A stretch of 64,000 nucleotides of DNA. Source: an uncultured Flavobacteriales bacterium. GTDB taxonomy: Bacteria > Bacteroidota > Bacteroidia > Flavobacteriales > Flavobacteriaceae. Of the stretch, positions 18,042-27,300 are shown piece after piece. Location: the NCBI GenBank assembly GCA_913058295.1, contig CAJXRD010000002.1, forward strand, positions 1-64,000, given 5' to 3'. Position 1 is the first letter of the stretch, and each line of letters opens with the position of its first letter. The notes beneath the pieces are model-generated. The model was not told the DNA's origin. It ran no database searches and saw only the letters and a program-made list of their open reading frames with translations. The translations under genes and the position numbers were made by a program.

Positions 18042-19238
18042 ATGGGAAAAGGAGTAGCTATAACAGGAATGGGAATTATTTCTTCTATTGGTAATACAGT
18101 GGAAGAAAATTATCAATCTCTATTACAAAAAACTCCTGGAATTTCTAAAATTGAAGGAATTTCAACCATTCATAAAGATCATATTAAAGTTGGAGAAATT
18201 AAAATCTCCAATGAAGATCTTAGTGACTTATTAAATCTACCCTCCTCAAACAATTATTCTAGAACTGCTTTATTAGCTGAAATTGCAGCAAAAGAAGCTC
18301 TGAAAAGTGCTGGAATTACGGATGTTAATTCCTGTAATACCGGATTAATATCAGCAACTAGTGTAGGTGGAATGGATCTTACTGAAAAATATTTTTATTC
18401 CTTATTTGAAGAAGAGAAAAACCGAAAATATATAGAGAGTCATTCTGCTGGAAACTCTTCCACTAAAATTGCAAATAGTTTAGGGATTACAGGATTTGTT
18501 TCTACTATAAGCACAGCTTGTTCCTCTGCTGCTAATTCTATTATGTTAGGAGCAAGAATGATTAAAGCTGGAAAGTTAGACCGAGTAATCGTTGGTGGTG
18601 CAGATTGTTTGTCGAAATTTACCATTAATGGTTTTAAAACCTTAATGATTTTATCGGAAACCAATTGCAAACCATTTGATGCCAATAGGACTGGTTTAAA
18701 TCTAGGAGAAGCAGCTGCTTTTTTAGTATTAGAATCTGATGCCTGTGTAAAGGCAGATAATAAAAAAGTACTAGGCTATGTTTCAGGATATGCCAATGCG
18801 AATGATGCTTTTCATCAAACTGCTTCCTCTGTAGATGGCGAAGGAGCTACATTGGCAATGAAAAAGGCATTAAAAGTTGCAGGTTTATGTTCAGGAGATA
18901 TAGATTATATTAATGCACACGGTACCGCAACAGAGAATAATGATGCTTCCGAAAGTCAAGCGATTCGAAGAGTATTTGGCGATAATTTACCAAAAGTTAG
19001 TTCTACAAAAGCTTATACGGGTCATACCTTAGCTGCAGCAGCTGCGATTGAAGCAGTATATTCTGTTATGGCATTACAAAACAATTTGGTGTTTCCAAAC
19101 CTTAATTTTGAAACCCCGATTAAAGAGACGAATATAATTCCTGAAACGGAATTACTTCAAAAAGACCTTCATCATGTGCTTTCTAATTCTTTCGGATTTG
19201 GAGGCAATTGTTCTACCTTAATTTTTTCAAAAGAGTAA
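18042..19238 (+). CDS. beta-ketoacyl-ACP synthase 3 (KS-alpha-like), catalytically complete
   Basis: A 398-residue ketosynthase with Cys160 (ISTACSSAANS), His293 (INAHGTATENND) and His328 (KAYTGHTLAAAA). The following gene encodes a Cys-less ketosynthase-like protein three bases downstream, a KS/CLF pair typical of type II polyketide synthases and of ApeO-ApeC in aryl-polyene systems. This is the best candidate for the main polyene-elongating enzyme. Confidence 0.92.
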   Translation: MGKGVAITGMGIISSIGNTVEENYQSLLQKTPGISKIEGISTIHKDHIKVGEIKISNEDLSDLLNLPSSNNYSRTALLAEIAAKEALKSAGITDVNSCNTGLISATSVGGMDLTEKYFYSLFEEEKNRKYIESHSAGNSSTKIANSLGITGFVSTISTACSSAANSIMLGARMIKAGKLDRVIVGGADCLSKFTINGFKTLMILSETNCKPFDANRTGLNLGEAAAFLVLESDACVKADNKKVLGYVSGYANANDAFHQTASSVDGEGATLAMKKALKVAGLCSGDIDYINAHGTATENNDASESQAIRRVFGDNLPKVSSTKAYTGHTLAAAAAIEAVYSVMALQNNLVFPNLNFETPIKETNIIPETELLQKDLHHVLSNSFGFGGNCSTLIFSKE

Positions 19239-19241
19239 AAT

Positions 19242-20303
19242 ATGGGGAACTATTATATAAACGGGATAGGTTGTGTTTCTGCTCAAGACAGTTCAGATAA
19301 CGAGTTGGGATTACAGAATTTCGTCGCATTAACAGAGAATGTTGCTCCTTTGCAAAAACCCGATTATAAAAAATATATTAAACCAACCATGATTCGAAGA
19401 ATGTCTGTTGGGGTAAAAATGGGAGTAGTAGCTTCTTCTATGGCCTTGCAAGAGGCAAATGTTGAAGTTCCTGAAGCGATTATAACAGGTTCAGGAATGG
19501 GTTGTTTAAGAGATTCTGAAAAATTTCTGAAGAACATTATCGATAATGAAGAGCAGTTTTTAACTCCAACGGCTTTTATACAATCTACACACAACACAGT
19601 AGGTGGACAAATTGCCTTGGGATTAGCGTGTAAAGCATATAATGTTACCTATGTTCACGATGCAACATCTTTTGAAACTTCATTGATAGATGGAATGATG
19701 ATTTTAGATGAAGGGGAACAAAATGTTTTAGTAGGAGGAGTCGATGAAATTGGTAATCACACTACTGAATTGCATAAGTTAATTGACCGTGTAAAAAAAG
19801 AGGAGACTTTAAAAAACAGTTTGCTAAATTCTAAAACTAAAGGTTCCATTTACAGTGAAGGCTCTCAGTTTTTTGTTTTAGAAGATAAAAAGAAGGGCAA
19901 CTGTTATGCACAATTACTGGATGTTACAATTTATAATAAACTCTCAAAAAATGAAGTAACACAAAAATTAGAGGCTTTTCTTATGGATAATAATCTTACT
20001 ATTTCAGATATAGATGTGGTAGTTTTAGGATTGAATGGTGAAGTGGATTATGATGCTTATTACACGACATTACAAAACACTCTTTTAGTAAATACCACAC
20101 AAGTTTATTATAAACATTTTTCTGGAGAGTATAATACTGCTTCTGCATTTGGAATGTGGACGGCTTGTACATTGCTAAAAAGTCAAAAGGTTCCAGGAAA
20201 TATTCAACTAAATGATATTCAGCCGACTTCTATTAAAAATGTAGTACTTTACAATCAGTATCGAGGTGAAAATCATAGTTTTGTATTACTAAAATCATGC
20301 TAA
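19242..20303 (+). CDS. chain-length-factor-like ketosynthase partner (active-site Cys replaced by Ala)
   Basis: A 353-residue thiolase-fold protein aligned with the preceding ketosynthase. The nucleophile segment reads VHDATSFETSLIDG, so Ala141 stands at the cysteine position. The first histidine segment is replaced by VVLGLNGEVDYD, so the catalytic histidine is lost too, while GQIALGLACKAYNVTYV is kept. Non-catalytic partners of this kind set chain length in type II polyketide synthases. ApeC is the aryl-polyene counterpart. The end overlaps the next gene by seven bases. Confidence 0.83.
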   Translation: MGNYYINGIGCVSAQDSSDNELGLQNFVALTENVAPLQKPDYKKYIKPTMIRRMSVGVKMGVVASSMALQEANVEVPEAIITGSGMGCLRDSEKFLKNIIDNEEQFLTPTAFIQSTHNTVGGQIALGLACKAYNVTYVHDATSFETSLIDGMMILDEGEQNVLVGGVDEIGNHTTELHKLIDRVKKEETLKNSLLNSKTKGSIYSEGSQFFVLEDKKKGNCYAQLLDVTIYNKLSKNEVTQKLEAFLMDNNLTISDIDVVVLGLNGEVDYDAYYTTLQNTLLVNTTQVYYKHFSGEYNTASAFGMWTACTLLKSQKVPGNIQLNDIQPTSIKNVVLYNQYRGENHSFVLLKSC

Positions 20304-21073
20304 CTTATAAAAATGTAAATAGAGTTATTGTTGCTCTTTTATTGGTATTTATACTATTAAAAGCAATGATTTTAATTTCTTTTTTATGGATTTTTCTTCT
20401 AGGATTGGTTTGGTTAACTCTAACTATAATTGGGTCTTTTCATATTCGTTGGAATTATTTTTTAAAAGCAGAACATCATAATTACCAAATAAATGAAAAT
20501 ACAATTGCCATAACTTTTGACGATGGAATTCATTCTGAATTTACACCCAAAGTGTTGAAAATCCTAAAGCAATATGATGCTAAAGCTACTTTTTTTTTAA
20601 TAGGGAAACAATTAGAAGGGCAAGAGGAAATCCTGAAAGACATCATACAACAAGGGCATACCATAGGGAATCACACCTATTCTCATTCTAATAATTTTGG
20701 ATTTTTAAAAACGAAAGAAGTTGTTTCAGATTTAAAGAAAACACAAGCGGTTGTTGAAGATTTGGTTGGGTTAAAAATGAATTTATTTAGACCTGCTTTT
20801 GGAGTTACCAATCCTAGAATTGCTAAGGCAGTAGACTCTTTAGAATTAACAACTATTGGATGGAGTATTAGGTCTTTGGATACTACAAAGATTTCTAAAG
20901 AAAAGATCTTGAAAAGGATCACAAAAAATATAAATAAAGGAGATGTTGTTTTACTTCATGATACAAGTCAAAAAACGATTGAAGTCTTAGAACAATTATT
21001 GGTATTTTTAGAAAACAGAAAATTAAAATCGATTACAATAGATCAACTTCATAAGCTTAAAGCATATGCGTAA
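20297..21073 (+). CDS. polysaccharide deacetylase (NodB-domain) family protein
   Basis: A 258-residue protein. The N-terminal 50 residues form one or two membrane spans (VIVALLLVFILLKAMILISFLWIFLLGLVWL), followed by a NodB domain with TFDDG (metal Asp), the H-x3-H pair in GNHTYSH, FRPAFG and VLLHDTS motifs. These metal-dependent enzymes remove N-acetyl groups from amino sugars. Inside a pigment operon its substrate is unclear. It overlaps both neighbours by seven and eight bases, so it is translated with the CLF and LolA-like genes. Confidence 0.87.
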   Translation: MLTYKNVNRVIVALLLVFILLKAMILISFLWIFLLGLVWLTLTIIGSFHIRWNYFLKAEHHNYQINENTIAITFDDGIHSEFTPKVLKILKQYDAKATFFLIGKQLEGQEEILKDIIQQGHTIGNHTYSHSNNFGFLKTKEVVSDLKKTQAVVEDLVGLKMNLFRPAFGVTNPRIAKAVDSLELTTIGWSIRSLDTTKISKEKILKRITKNINKGDVVLLHDTSQKTIEVLEQLLVFLENRKLKSITIDQLHKLKAYA

Positions 21074-21695
21074 ACACATATTTATCATATTATTATTTAT
21101 TGTTTCTATTAGTGTTGAAGCTCAAGAAACAGAAATGAGTCCATCCGAAATTAAAACATTTAGGGCGCAAATAACAGAAGTTTCAGAAAACACAAAAAGT
21201 ATCACTGCCGACTTTATACAATACAAACATTTGGATTTTTTAACCAGTGATATTGAAACTTCAGGCAATATGGCTTTTAAGGCTCCTAATTGGGTGAAAT
21301 GGGAATATACAGATCCATATGTCTACAGTGTTATTTTTAAAGAAGACCAATTGTTAATTAATGATGGCGGCACGAAAAGCAATATTAAAATGGGCTCTAG
21401 TAAACTGTTTAAGAAGTTAAATAATCTTATTATTAATAGTGTTACAGGAGATATGTTTGACGATGAATCTTTTGAAGTTTCATATTATTCTACTCCAGAT
21501 TATAATAAAGTAATTTTCGTTTCTACAGATAAAAAACTGGCAAAAATGATAGCTGTTTTCGAATTGCAATTCGATAAAAATGACGGAGCAGTTTTAGAAG
21601 TTAAAATGATAGAACCTTCGCAAGATTATACTAGAATTGTTTTCTCCAACCGAGTTGTAAATAGCAAAATTAGTGATGCGGTATTTACTAATTAG
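21066..21695 (+). CDS. LolA-like outer-membrane lipoprotein/lipid carrier
   Basis: A 209-residue protein with a signal peptide (MRKHIFIILLFIVSISVEAQ) and the LolA-type core SITADFIQYKHLDFLTSDIETSGNMAFKAPNWVKWEY. LolA-like proteins are periplasmic beta half-barrels that ferry lipid groups to the outer membrane. Aryl-polyene clusters contain a LolA relative (ApeL) next to the exporter, and this gene fits that place. It overlaps the lipoprotein gene that follows by 20 bases. Confidence 0.85.
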   Translation: MRKHIFIILLFIVSISVEAQETEMSPSEIKTFRAQITEVSENTKSITADFIQYKHLDFLTSDIETSGNMAFKAPNWVKWEYTDPYVYSVIFKEDQLLINDGGTKSNIKMGSSKLFKKLNNLIINSVTGDMFDDESFEVSYYSTPDYNKVIFVSTDKKLAKMIAVFELQFDKNDGAVLEVKMIEPSQDYTRIVFSNRVVNSKISDAVFTN

Positions 21696-22296
21696 CATAT
21701 TATTTCTTATACAGACTTCTTGTGCATTGCAAATGACAAAAGACTGGAAAAGATCAGAGCCAACAAAAGAATATGTTGAAAATAGTTATTTTTCAGAGCT
21801 AACAGCAGATTATGTCTACAAAGCAAAAATTACTGTTTATGGTCATAAATTTGGAGGAATACTTATCGTTAAAAAATTAGTAGAAGAGGAACATAGAGTG
21901 GTTTTCACTACAGAGTTTGGAAATAAATTATTCGATTTTTCATATCAAAAAAATACTTTTAAAAAGAATTTTATTGTGGAAGATTTAGATAAAAAGATGA
22001 TCGTAAATACACTTCAAAAAGATTTTAAGTTACTGATTTCAGAAAAAATAATGGTCGAGGAACAATATGATCTTGAGCATGAAATTGTTTTAAAAACATG
22101 TGATGATAAACGGTCTAATTTTTATTTTATTAATAAAAAAACGCATACTTTAGACAAGATAGTAAACACTTCAAAATCTAAACAAAAGGTAGAAGTGCTT
22201 TATAAAGAAGTTGAAGGCGGTATGGCGAATAATATATGGATTAATCACCAAAATATTAATTTACAAATAGAGCTAAAAAAGTTCGCAAAAAAATAG
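21676..22296 (+). CDS. putative outer-membrane lipoprotein of the pigment export module
   Basis: The start chosen is ATG 21676 (MRYLLISILFLIQTSCALQ). The GTG immediately before it adds only one residue. A lipobox (LIQTSC) gives a lipidated mature N-terminus at about Cys16. The remaining 190 residues are predicted beta-rich (VYKAKITVYGHKFGGILIVKKL...HRVVFTTEFGNKLFDF), similar in layout to the LolB-like/DUF3261 lipoproteins (ApeN) next to LolA-like genes in aryl-polyene loci. The match is by position and general form, not by a firm motif. Overlaps the LolA-like gene by 20 bases. Confidence 0.7.
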   Translation: MRYLLISILFLIQTSCALQMTKDWKRSEPTKEYVENSYFSELTADYVYKAKITVYGHKFGGILIVKKLVEEEHRVVFTTEFGNKLFDFSYQKNTFKKNFIVEDLDKKMIVNTLQKDFKLLISEKIMVEEQYDLEHEIVLKTCDDKRSNFYFINKKTHTLDKIVNTSKSKQKVEVLYKEVEGGMANNIWINHQNINLQIELKKFAKK

Positions 22297-22298
22297 AA

Positions 22299-22667
22299 AT
22301 GCTAATAGAAGGATTATATACTATAGAGGCTTTAAAAAACACAGAATCTGATATTACTGCTGCGATTAAGCTCAATGCAAGTCATGAAATATTTGATGGT
22401 CATTTTCCTGGGAACCCTATAATGCCAGGGGTATGTATGATGCAAATTATTAAAGAAATTACAGAAAAAGTGTTGAATAAAAAATTATTCCTTCAGACTT
22501 CTACGAACATAAAATTTATGGCTAAGATAAACCCAAATGTCAACCCGGATTTATCGATACAAATTACGTATTCTGAAGAGGATGGAATATTGAAAATTAA
22601 GAATAATTCTTATTTTGATGATACCCTTGCTTTAAAGTTAAATGCTAAATATAAAATAATAGCTTAG
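22299..22667 (+). CDS. FabZ/ApeI-like hot-dog dehydratase, copy 3 (catalytic Glu replaced by Gln)
   Basis: A 122-residue hot-dog protein with a FabZ-type motif HEIFDGHFPGNPIMPGV. His35 matches the catalytic histidine of FabZ. The glutamate fourteen residues later in FabZ (PGVLILEA) is Gln49 here (PGVCMMQI). It would dehydrate 3-hydroxyacyl-ACP or act in a complex with the other hot-dog proteins of the cluster (10144 and 10587). The Gln substitution may lower its own activity. Two bases separate it from the lipoprotein gene and none from the next gene. Confidence 0.78.
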   Translation: MLIEGLYTIEALKNTESDITAAIKLNASHEIFDGHFPGNPIMPGVCMMQIIKEITEKVLNKKLFLQTSTNIKFMAKINPNVNPDLSIQITYSEEDGILKIKNNSYFDDTLALKLNAKYKIIA

Positions 22668-23159
22668 ATGAAATTTTTATTTATTCTGTTTTTCACAACG
22701 CTTTTTTTAGTTGCACCAGACTTAACTAAGATAAGAGAAGACTATATAAATGCGGTGCATAGTAAAGAAAACGCAGAGAATTTATATAATGATTTAGCCG
22801 AAGTGACGAAAAGCGATGAGAAAATTCTGGTTGCTTATAAGGGAGCTGTAACTACCTTAAAGGCGAAATTTTCAAAAAGCACAAAAGATAAAAAAAAATT
22901 ATTCAAAGATGGAGCAACACTAATTGAGTATGCTGTTTCCGAAGAACCTTCAAATATTGAAATACGATGCATTCGCTTAGGAGTTCAGGGAAATACACCG
23001 AAAGTGGTGAATTATCGTAAAAATATTTTGGAAGACAAACAATATATTTTAGATCATTTTAATGAAATTACTTCTAGTAATTTGAAAAGCTATATTAAGG
23101 GTTTTGTTATGCATTCTAAATCTTTTACGGATTTAGAAAAAGAAAAAATAAAAAAATAA
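22668..23159 (+). CDS. secreted conserved-cluster hypothetical protein (163 aa)
   Basis: Begins right after the preceding stop codon with a signal peptide (MKFLFILFFTTLFLVAPDLTKI). The mature part is helical and lysine-rich (ENAENLYNDLAEVTKSDEKILVAYKGAVTTLKAKF...), ending in SFTDLEKEKIKK. I do not recognise a domain. The segment NLKSYIKGFVMHSKSFTDLEKEKI may form a short helical hairpin. Its location between dehydratase and glycosyltransferase suggests a periplasmic helper in pigment export. Confidence 0.6.
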   Translation: MKFLFILFFTTLFLVAPDLTKIREDYINAVHSKENAENLYNDLAEVTKSDEKILVAYKGAVTTLKAKFSKSTKDKKKLFKDGATLIEYAVSEEPSNIEIRCIRLGVQGNTPKVVNYRKNILEDKQYILDHFNEITSSNLKSYIKGFVMHSKSFTDLEKEKIKK

Positions 23160-23180
23160 AAAGAATAATACTAATTTATA

Positions 23181-24362
23181 TTGCCTGTTAAAAAAACTAT
23201 ATCACAAAGAATAACCGATTTAAAAGTTTGTGTGTTGATTCCAACATATAACAATGATCGTACTTTAAAAAGGGTAATAGATGGTGTTCTAAAATACACA
23301 CAAAACATCATCATTATAAACGATGGTTCTACAGATACGACTTCTCAAATACTAAAAGAGTACCCAAATCTAAAACAATATCCAATCCCAAAAAACAAAG
23401 GAAAAGGAAACGCCTTAAGAATCGGTTTTAAAAAAGCAGAAGCATTAGGTTATCTATTTGCAATTTCGATAGATAGTGATGGGCAGCATTTTCCGGAAGA
23501 TATTTCAGTATTTATAGAGGAATTAGAGGGTTCCGAAACCAAAAACCTATTGTTAATTGGGGCAAGAAATATGGAACATGAAAGTGTTCCTGGAAGTAGT
23601 AGCTTCGGAAATAAATTCTCTAATTTTTGGTATAAATTAGAAACGGGTATCGCATTAAGTGACACTCAATCTGGTTATCGAATGTATCCTTTAAAAGAAA
23701 TCAATAAAATAAAATTTTATACCTCTAAGTTTGAGTTTGAAATTGAGAATATTGTAAAAGCTGCTTGGAGAGGAATTACCGTAAAAAATGTTCCCATAAA
23801 AGTATTATACGATGAAAGTGAACGGGTTTCCCATTTTAGACCTTTTAAAGATTTTGCTAGAATTAGTGTATTGAACACTTGGTTTGTTTTGGTTACTTTT
23901 TTGTTCATCAAGCCTCGAAACTTATTTAGAAAAATTAACGAAAAGGGAATAAAACGTTTTTTTAAGGAAGATTTATTAGCTAGTCATGATACACCAGAGA
24001 CTAAAGCAAAATCCATTGCATTAGGGGTGTTTATTGGTCTTTCTCCATTATGGGGTCTTCATACTTTATTAGTGCTATCTCTTGCTGTCTTTTTTAAATT
24101 AAACAAAGCCATTGCATTTGCTTTTTCTAATGTGAGTCTTCCTCCTTTTATTCCATTTATAGTATGGATTAGCCTCAGTATTGGTGCTTTGTTGTTAGGG
24201 GAAGAAAAAAGTTTTTCCTTAGAAGATTTTAATGGAGATTTCGAGCTATTAAAAAGTCTTAAAACGTATATTGTAGGTAGTTTTGTCTTTGCATTTGGAG
24301 CGTCAATACTTTCAGGTGGAATAGGCTATATTACCCTAAAACTATTTCAAAAGAAAAAATAA
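23181..24362 (+). CDS. family 2 glycosyltransferase fused to DUF2062 membrane domain
   Basis: A 393-residue protein, TTG start at 23181. Residues about 14-235 are a GT-A family 2 domain: VCVLIPTYNNDRTLKRVIDGVL, INDGSTDTT and the DxD-like SIDSDGQHFPEDI. From about 270 onward lies a DUF2062 domain with three membrane spans (AKSIALGVFIGLSPLWGLHTLLVLSL, PPFIPFIVWISLSIGALLLG, GSFVFAFGASILSGGIGYI). Aryl-polyene clusters carry a comparable GT2 protein (ApeJ). It may glycosylate a lipid carrier or the pigment. The substrate is not evident. Confidence 0.87.
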   Translation: MPVKKTISQRITDLKVCVLIPTYNNDRTLKRVIDGVLKYTQNIIIINDGSTDTTSQILKEYPNLKQYPIPKNKGKGNALRIGFKKAEALGYLFAISIDSDGQHFPEDISVFIEELEGSETKNLLLIGARNMEHESVPGSSSFGNKFSNFWYKLETGIALSDTQSGYRMYPLKEINKIKFYTSKFEFEIENIVKAAWRGITVKNVPIKVLYDESERVSHFRPFKDFARISVLNTWFVLVTFLFIKPRNLFRKINEKGIKRFFKEDLLASHDTPETKAKSIALGVFIGLSPLWGLHTLLVLSLAVFFKLNKAIAFAFSNVSLPPFIPFIVWISLSIGALLLGEEKSFSLEDFNGDFELLKSLKTYIVGSFVFAFGASILSGGIGYITLKLFQKKK

Positions 24363-24368
24363 GCATAA

Positions 24369-27300
24369 TTGGATATCCTCTTTTATAACATATACTCCTT
24401 TATAGCTTCCAGGAAATTATGGAGCATAGGCGTATTAATGCTGTTTGTTTTTGGATTGATTTTCTTGGTTTCTAAAATTGAATTTGAAGAAGATATCTCA
24501 AAACTAATCCCTGCTACTGAGGATACTAAAGAATTACAAAAAGTATTAAAGTCTGCAAAGTTTTCAGATAAGTTGGTAGTTAATATTCAAATGCAAGCCG
24601 ATGGCACCTTCGAAGATTTAACCGACTATGCCAGCCAATTTATCGATAGTATTTTAGTAACCTCTAGTGCATTTATAGAAAATATTCAGGGGAAAGTGTC
24701 CGATGAGGATGTATTGGAAACAATGAATTTTGTCTATCAAAATTTGCCGCTATTCCTGGAGGAAAAAGATTATAATGTTATTCGGAACAAATTAACTGCA
24801 GATAGTATTGATGCAATTACCCTAGCTAACTATAAATCTATCCTATCTCCTTCGGGAATCATCACAAAAAACACGATTATAAAAGATCCTTTAGGCCTTT
24901 CTTTTATTGCTTTAAAAAAGATGCAATCGCTTAATATTGGGGATGAATTTATTGTAGAAAATGGCTTTGTAGTTACCAAGAATAAAAAAAATATTTTATT
25001 GTTTATCACTCCTAAATTGAAATCGAGTGAAACCAGTAATAATAGCGAGTTTGTAGATCAATTATATGCCGTTCAAGAAAAACTGAATAATCGCTTTAAT
25101 ACTAAAGTGCAAAGCGAATATTTTGGAGGAGTAATTATTGCTGTAGCGAATGCAAGGCAAATTAAAAATGACATTCAGTTTACGGTAAGCATTTCACTTA
25201 CGGTGTTGATGTTGATCCTGATTGTTTTCTATAAAAAATTAACCATTCCTATTGTGTTATTTGTTCCCACCATTATCGGGGGTTTATTGGCAGGAGTGTT
25301 TCTATTAATAATACGCGATAAAATATCTGCTATTTCATTAGGGTTGGGTTCAGTGCTCCTAGGGATCACAATAGATTATTCTTTGCACATACTTACTCAC
25401 TTAAGAAATAATAATAGTGTAAAGGAATTATATAAAGATGTTGCCCAGCCAATATTAATGAGTAGTCTAACTACAGCTTTGGCTTTTTTATGTTTGTTGT
25501 TTATCAACTCTCAAGCATTACAAGATCTTGGAATATTTGCTGCTATAAGTGTTTTGGGGGCTTCCATATTTGCACTGATATTTATTCCACAAGTATATAA
25601 AACTTCAGAAAAGAAAGAGAATAGATCTACTGTTTTAGATAAAGTTGCGTCCTATAATTTTCATAAAAGTAAGGTGGCTTTAGGACTTATTATTCTGGTG
25701 TTTATAATAAGTGTTTTTACTAATAATAAGGTTTCTTTTAATAACGATTTAACCACATTAAATTTTGTGCCTCCTGCTTTAGAAGCAGCTGAGGAAAAAC
25801 TGGATAAACTAACAAATTTCTCCTCTAAGTCTTTATACATAACAAGCTATGCGGATAATAAAGACAAGGCCTTATTGGTAAATGACAGTATTTACAGTCG
25901 TTTAATTGAATTGAAAAAGAAAGGGGAGATTTATAATTTTAGTTCTATTGGTACACTTGTTTTGTCTAAGGAAGTGCAAGAGCAAAAAATTGAATTATGG
26001 AATTCTTTTTGGACTGAAAATATTAAATCTTCTACTCAGAATGATTTAACTGATAGTGGAAGTAAATTAGGCTTTAAACCAACAACATTTAATCAATTTT
26101 ACACACTCATTTCGAAAGAGTTTACAACCATTGGATTGGAAGACTATAAAGCAATAAAAACCTTTCAGATAAGTGATTATATAAATGTTACTCCAAATTT
26201 TTCAACCGTAACCTCATTGGTTAAGGTGAAGGAGGAAAACCTTCAAAACGTAATGAAAGTTTTTAAGGATAAGGAAAATGTGATGTTGATTGACAGGCGG
26301 CAAATTAATGAGACTTTTTTAGGAAACTTAAAAAATGATTTTAATGAGCTGATCCTTTATTCATTTATTGCTGTAATCCTTGTTCTATTATTGTTTTATA
26401 GAAGCATTTCTCTAACGCTTATCACAAGCGTGCCAATTGCACTCACTTGGTTGTTTACAATTGGTGTAATGGGCCTATTTCATTTGGAATTTAATGTTTT
26501 TAATATTATAATTTCCAGTTTTATATTTGGTTTAGGAATTGATTATAGCATTTTTATGACCAATGCATTACAAAAAGATTATACCTATGGAACTAAAGAA
26601 ATTAGGACTTATAAAATTTCAATTCTATTATCAGTAATTACAACGGTATTGGGTGTTGGAGTGTTGGTTTTTGCCAAACATCCTGCAATATATTCTATGT
26701 CTATAGTGAGTTTAATAGGTATTTTAATTACTGCTTTTGTAGCCTTTACCATACAACCTTTATTGTTTAAAATATTTATTAGTGATCGCGCAAAAAGGGG
26801 ATATTCTCCCATAAACCTTATTCTATTTATACGTTCCATGCTTTTAATGGCTTTTTATGCCTTAGGAGGAATGTTATTATCTCTATTTAGTCTTACCATT
26901 CTTCAAATTATACCTGTTTCTAAAAAAATAAAATACAGATGGATGCATAAACGAATTGCTGTTTTTGCAAATAAGGTTTTAAAAAATCATTACCTGGCTA
27001 AAAAAAAGGTGATAAACAATGTAAATGAATCTTTTGAAAAACCAGCATTAATTATTTCTAATCACTCTTCTTCTTTAGATACTATATCTATTAGTTCATT
27101 AACCCCAAACATTATTTTTATGGTTAACGATTGGGTATATAAATCACCAGTTTTTGGGGTTTTAGCAAGAGTATTAGGGTATTATCCAGTCTCTACTGGA
27201 GTAGATGGTAGTGTGAATCATTTGCAAAACAAATTAAATCAAGGATATATGCTTTGTGTATTTCCAGAAGGGAAACGATCTTTTACAAATAAAATGGGAC

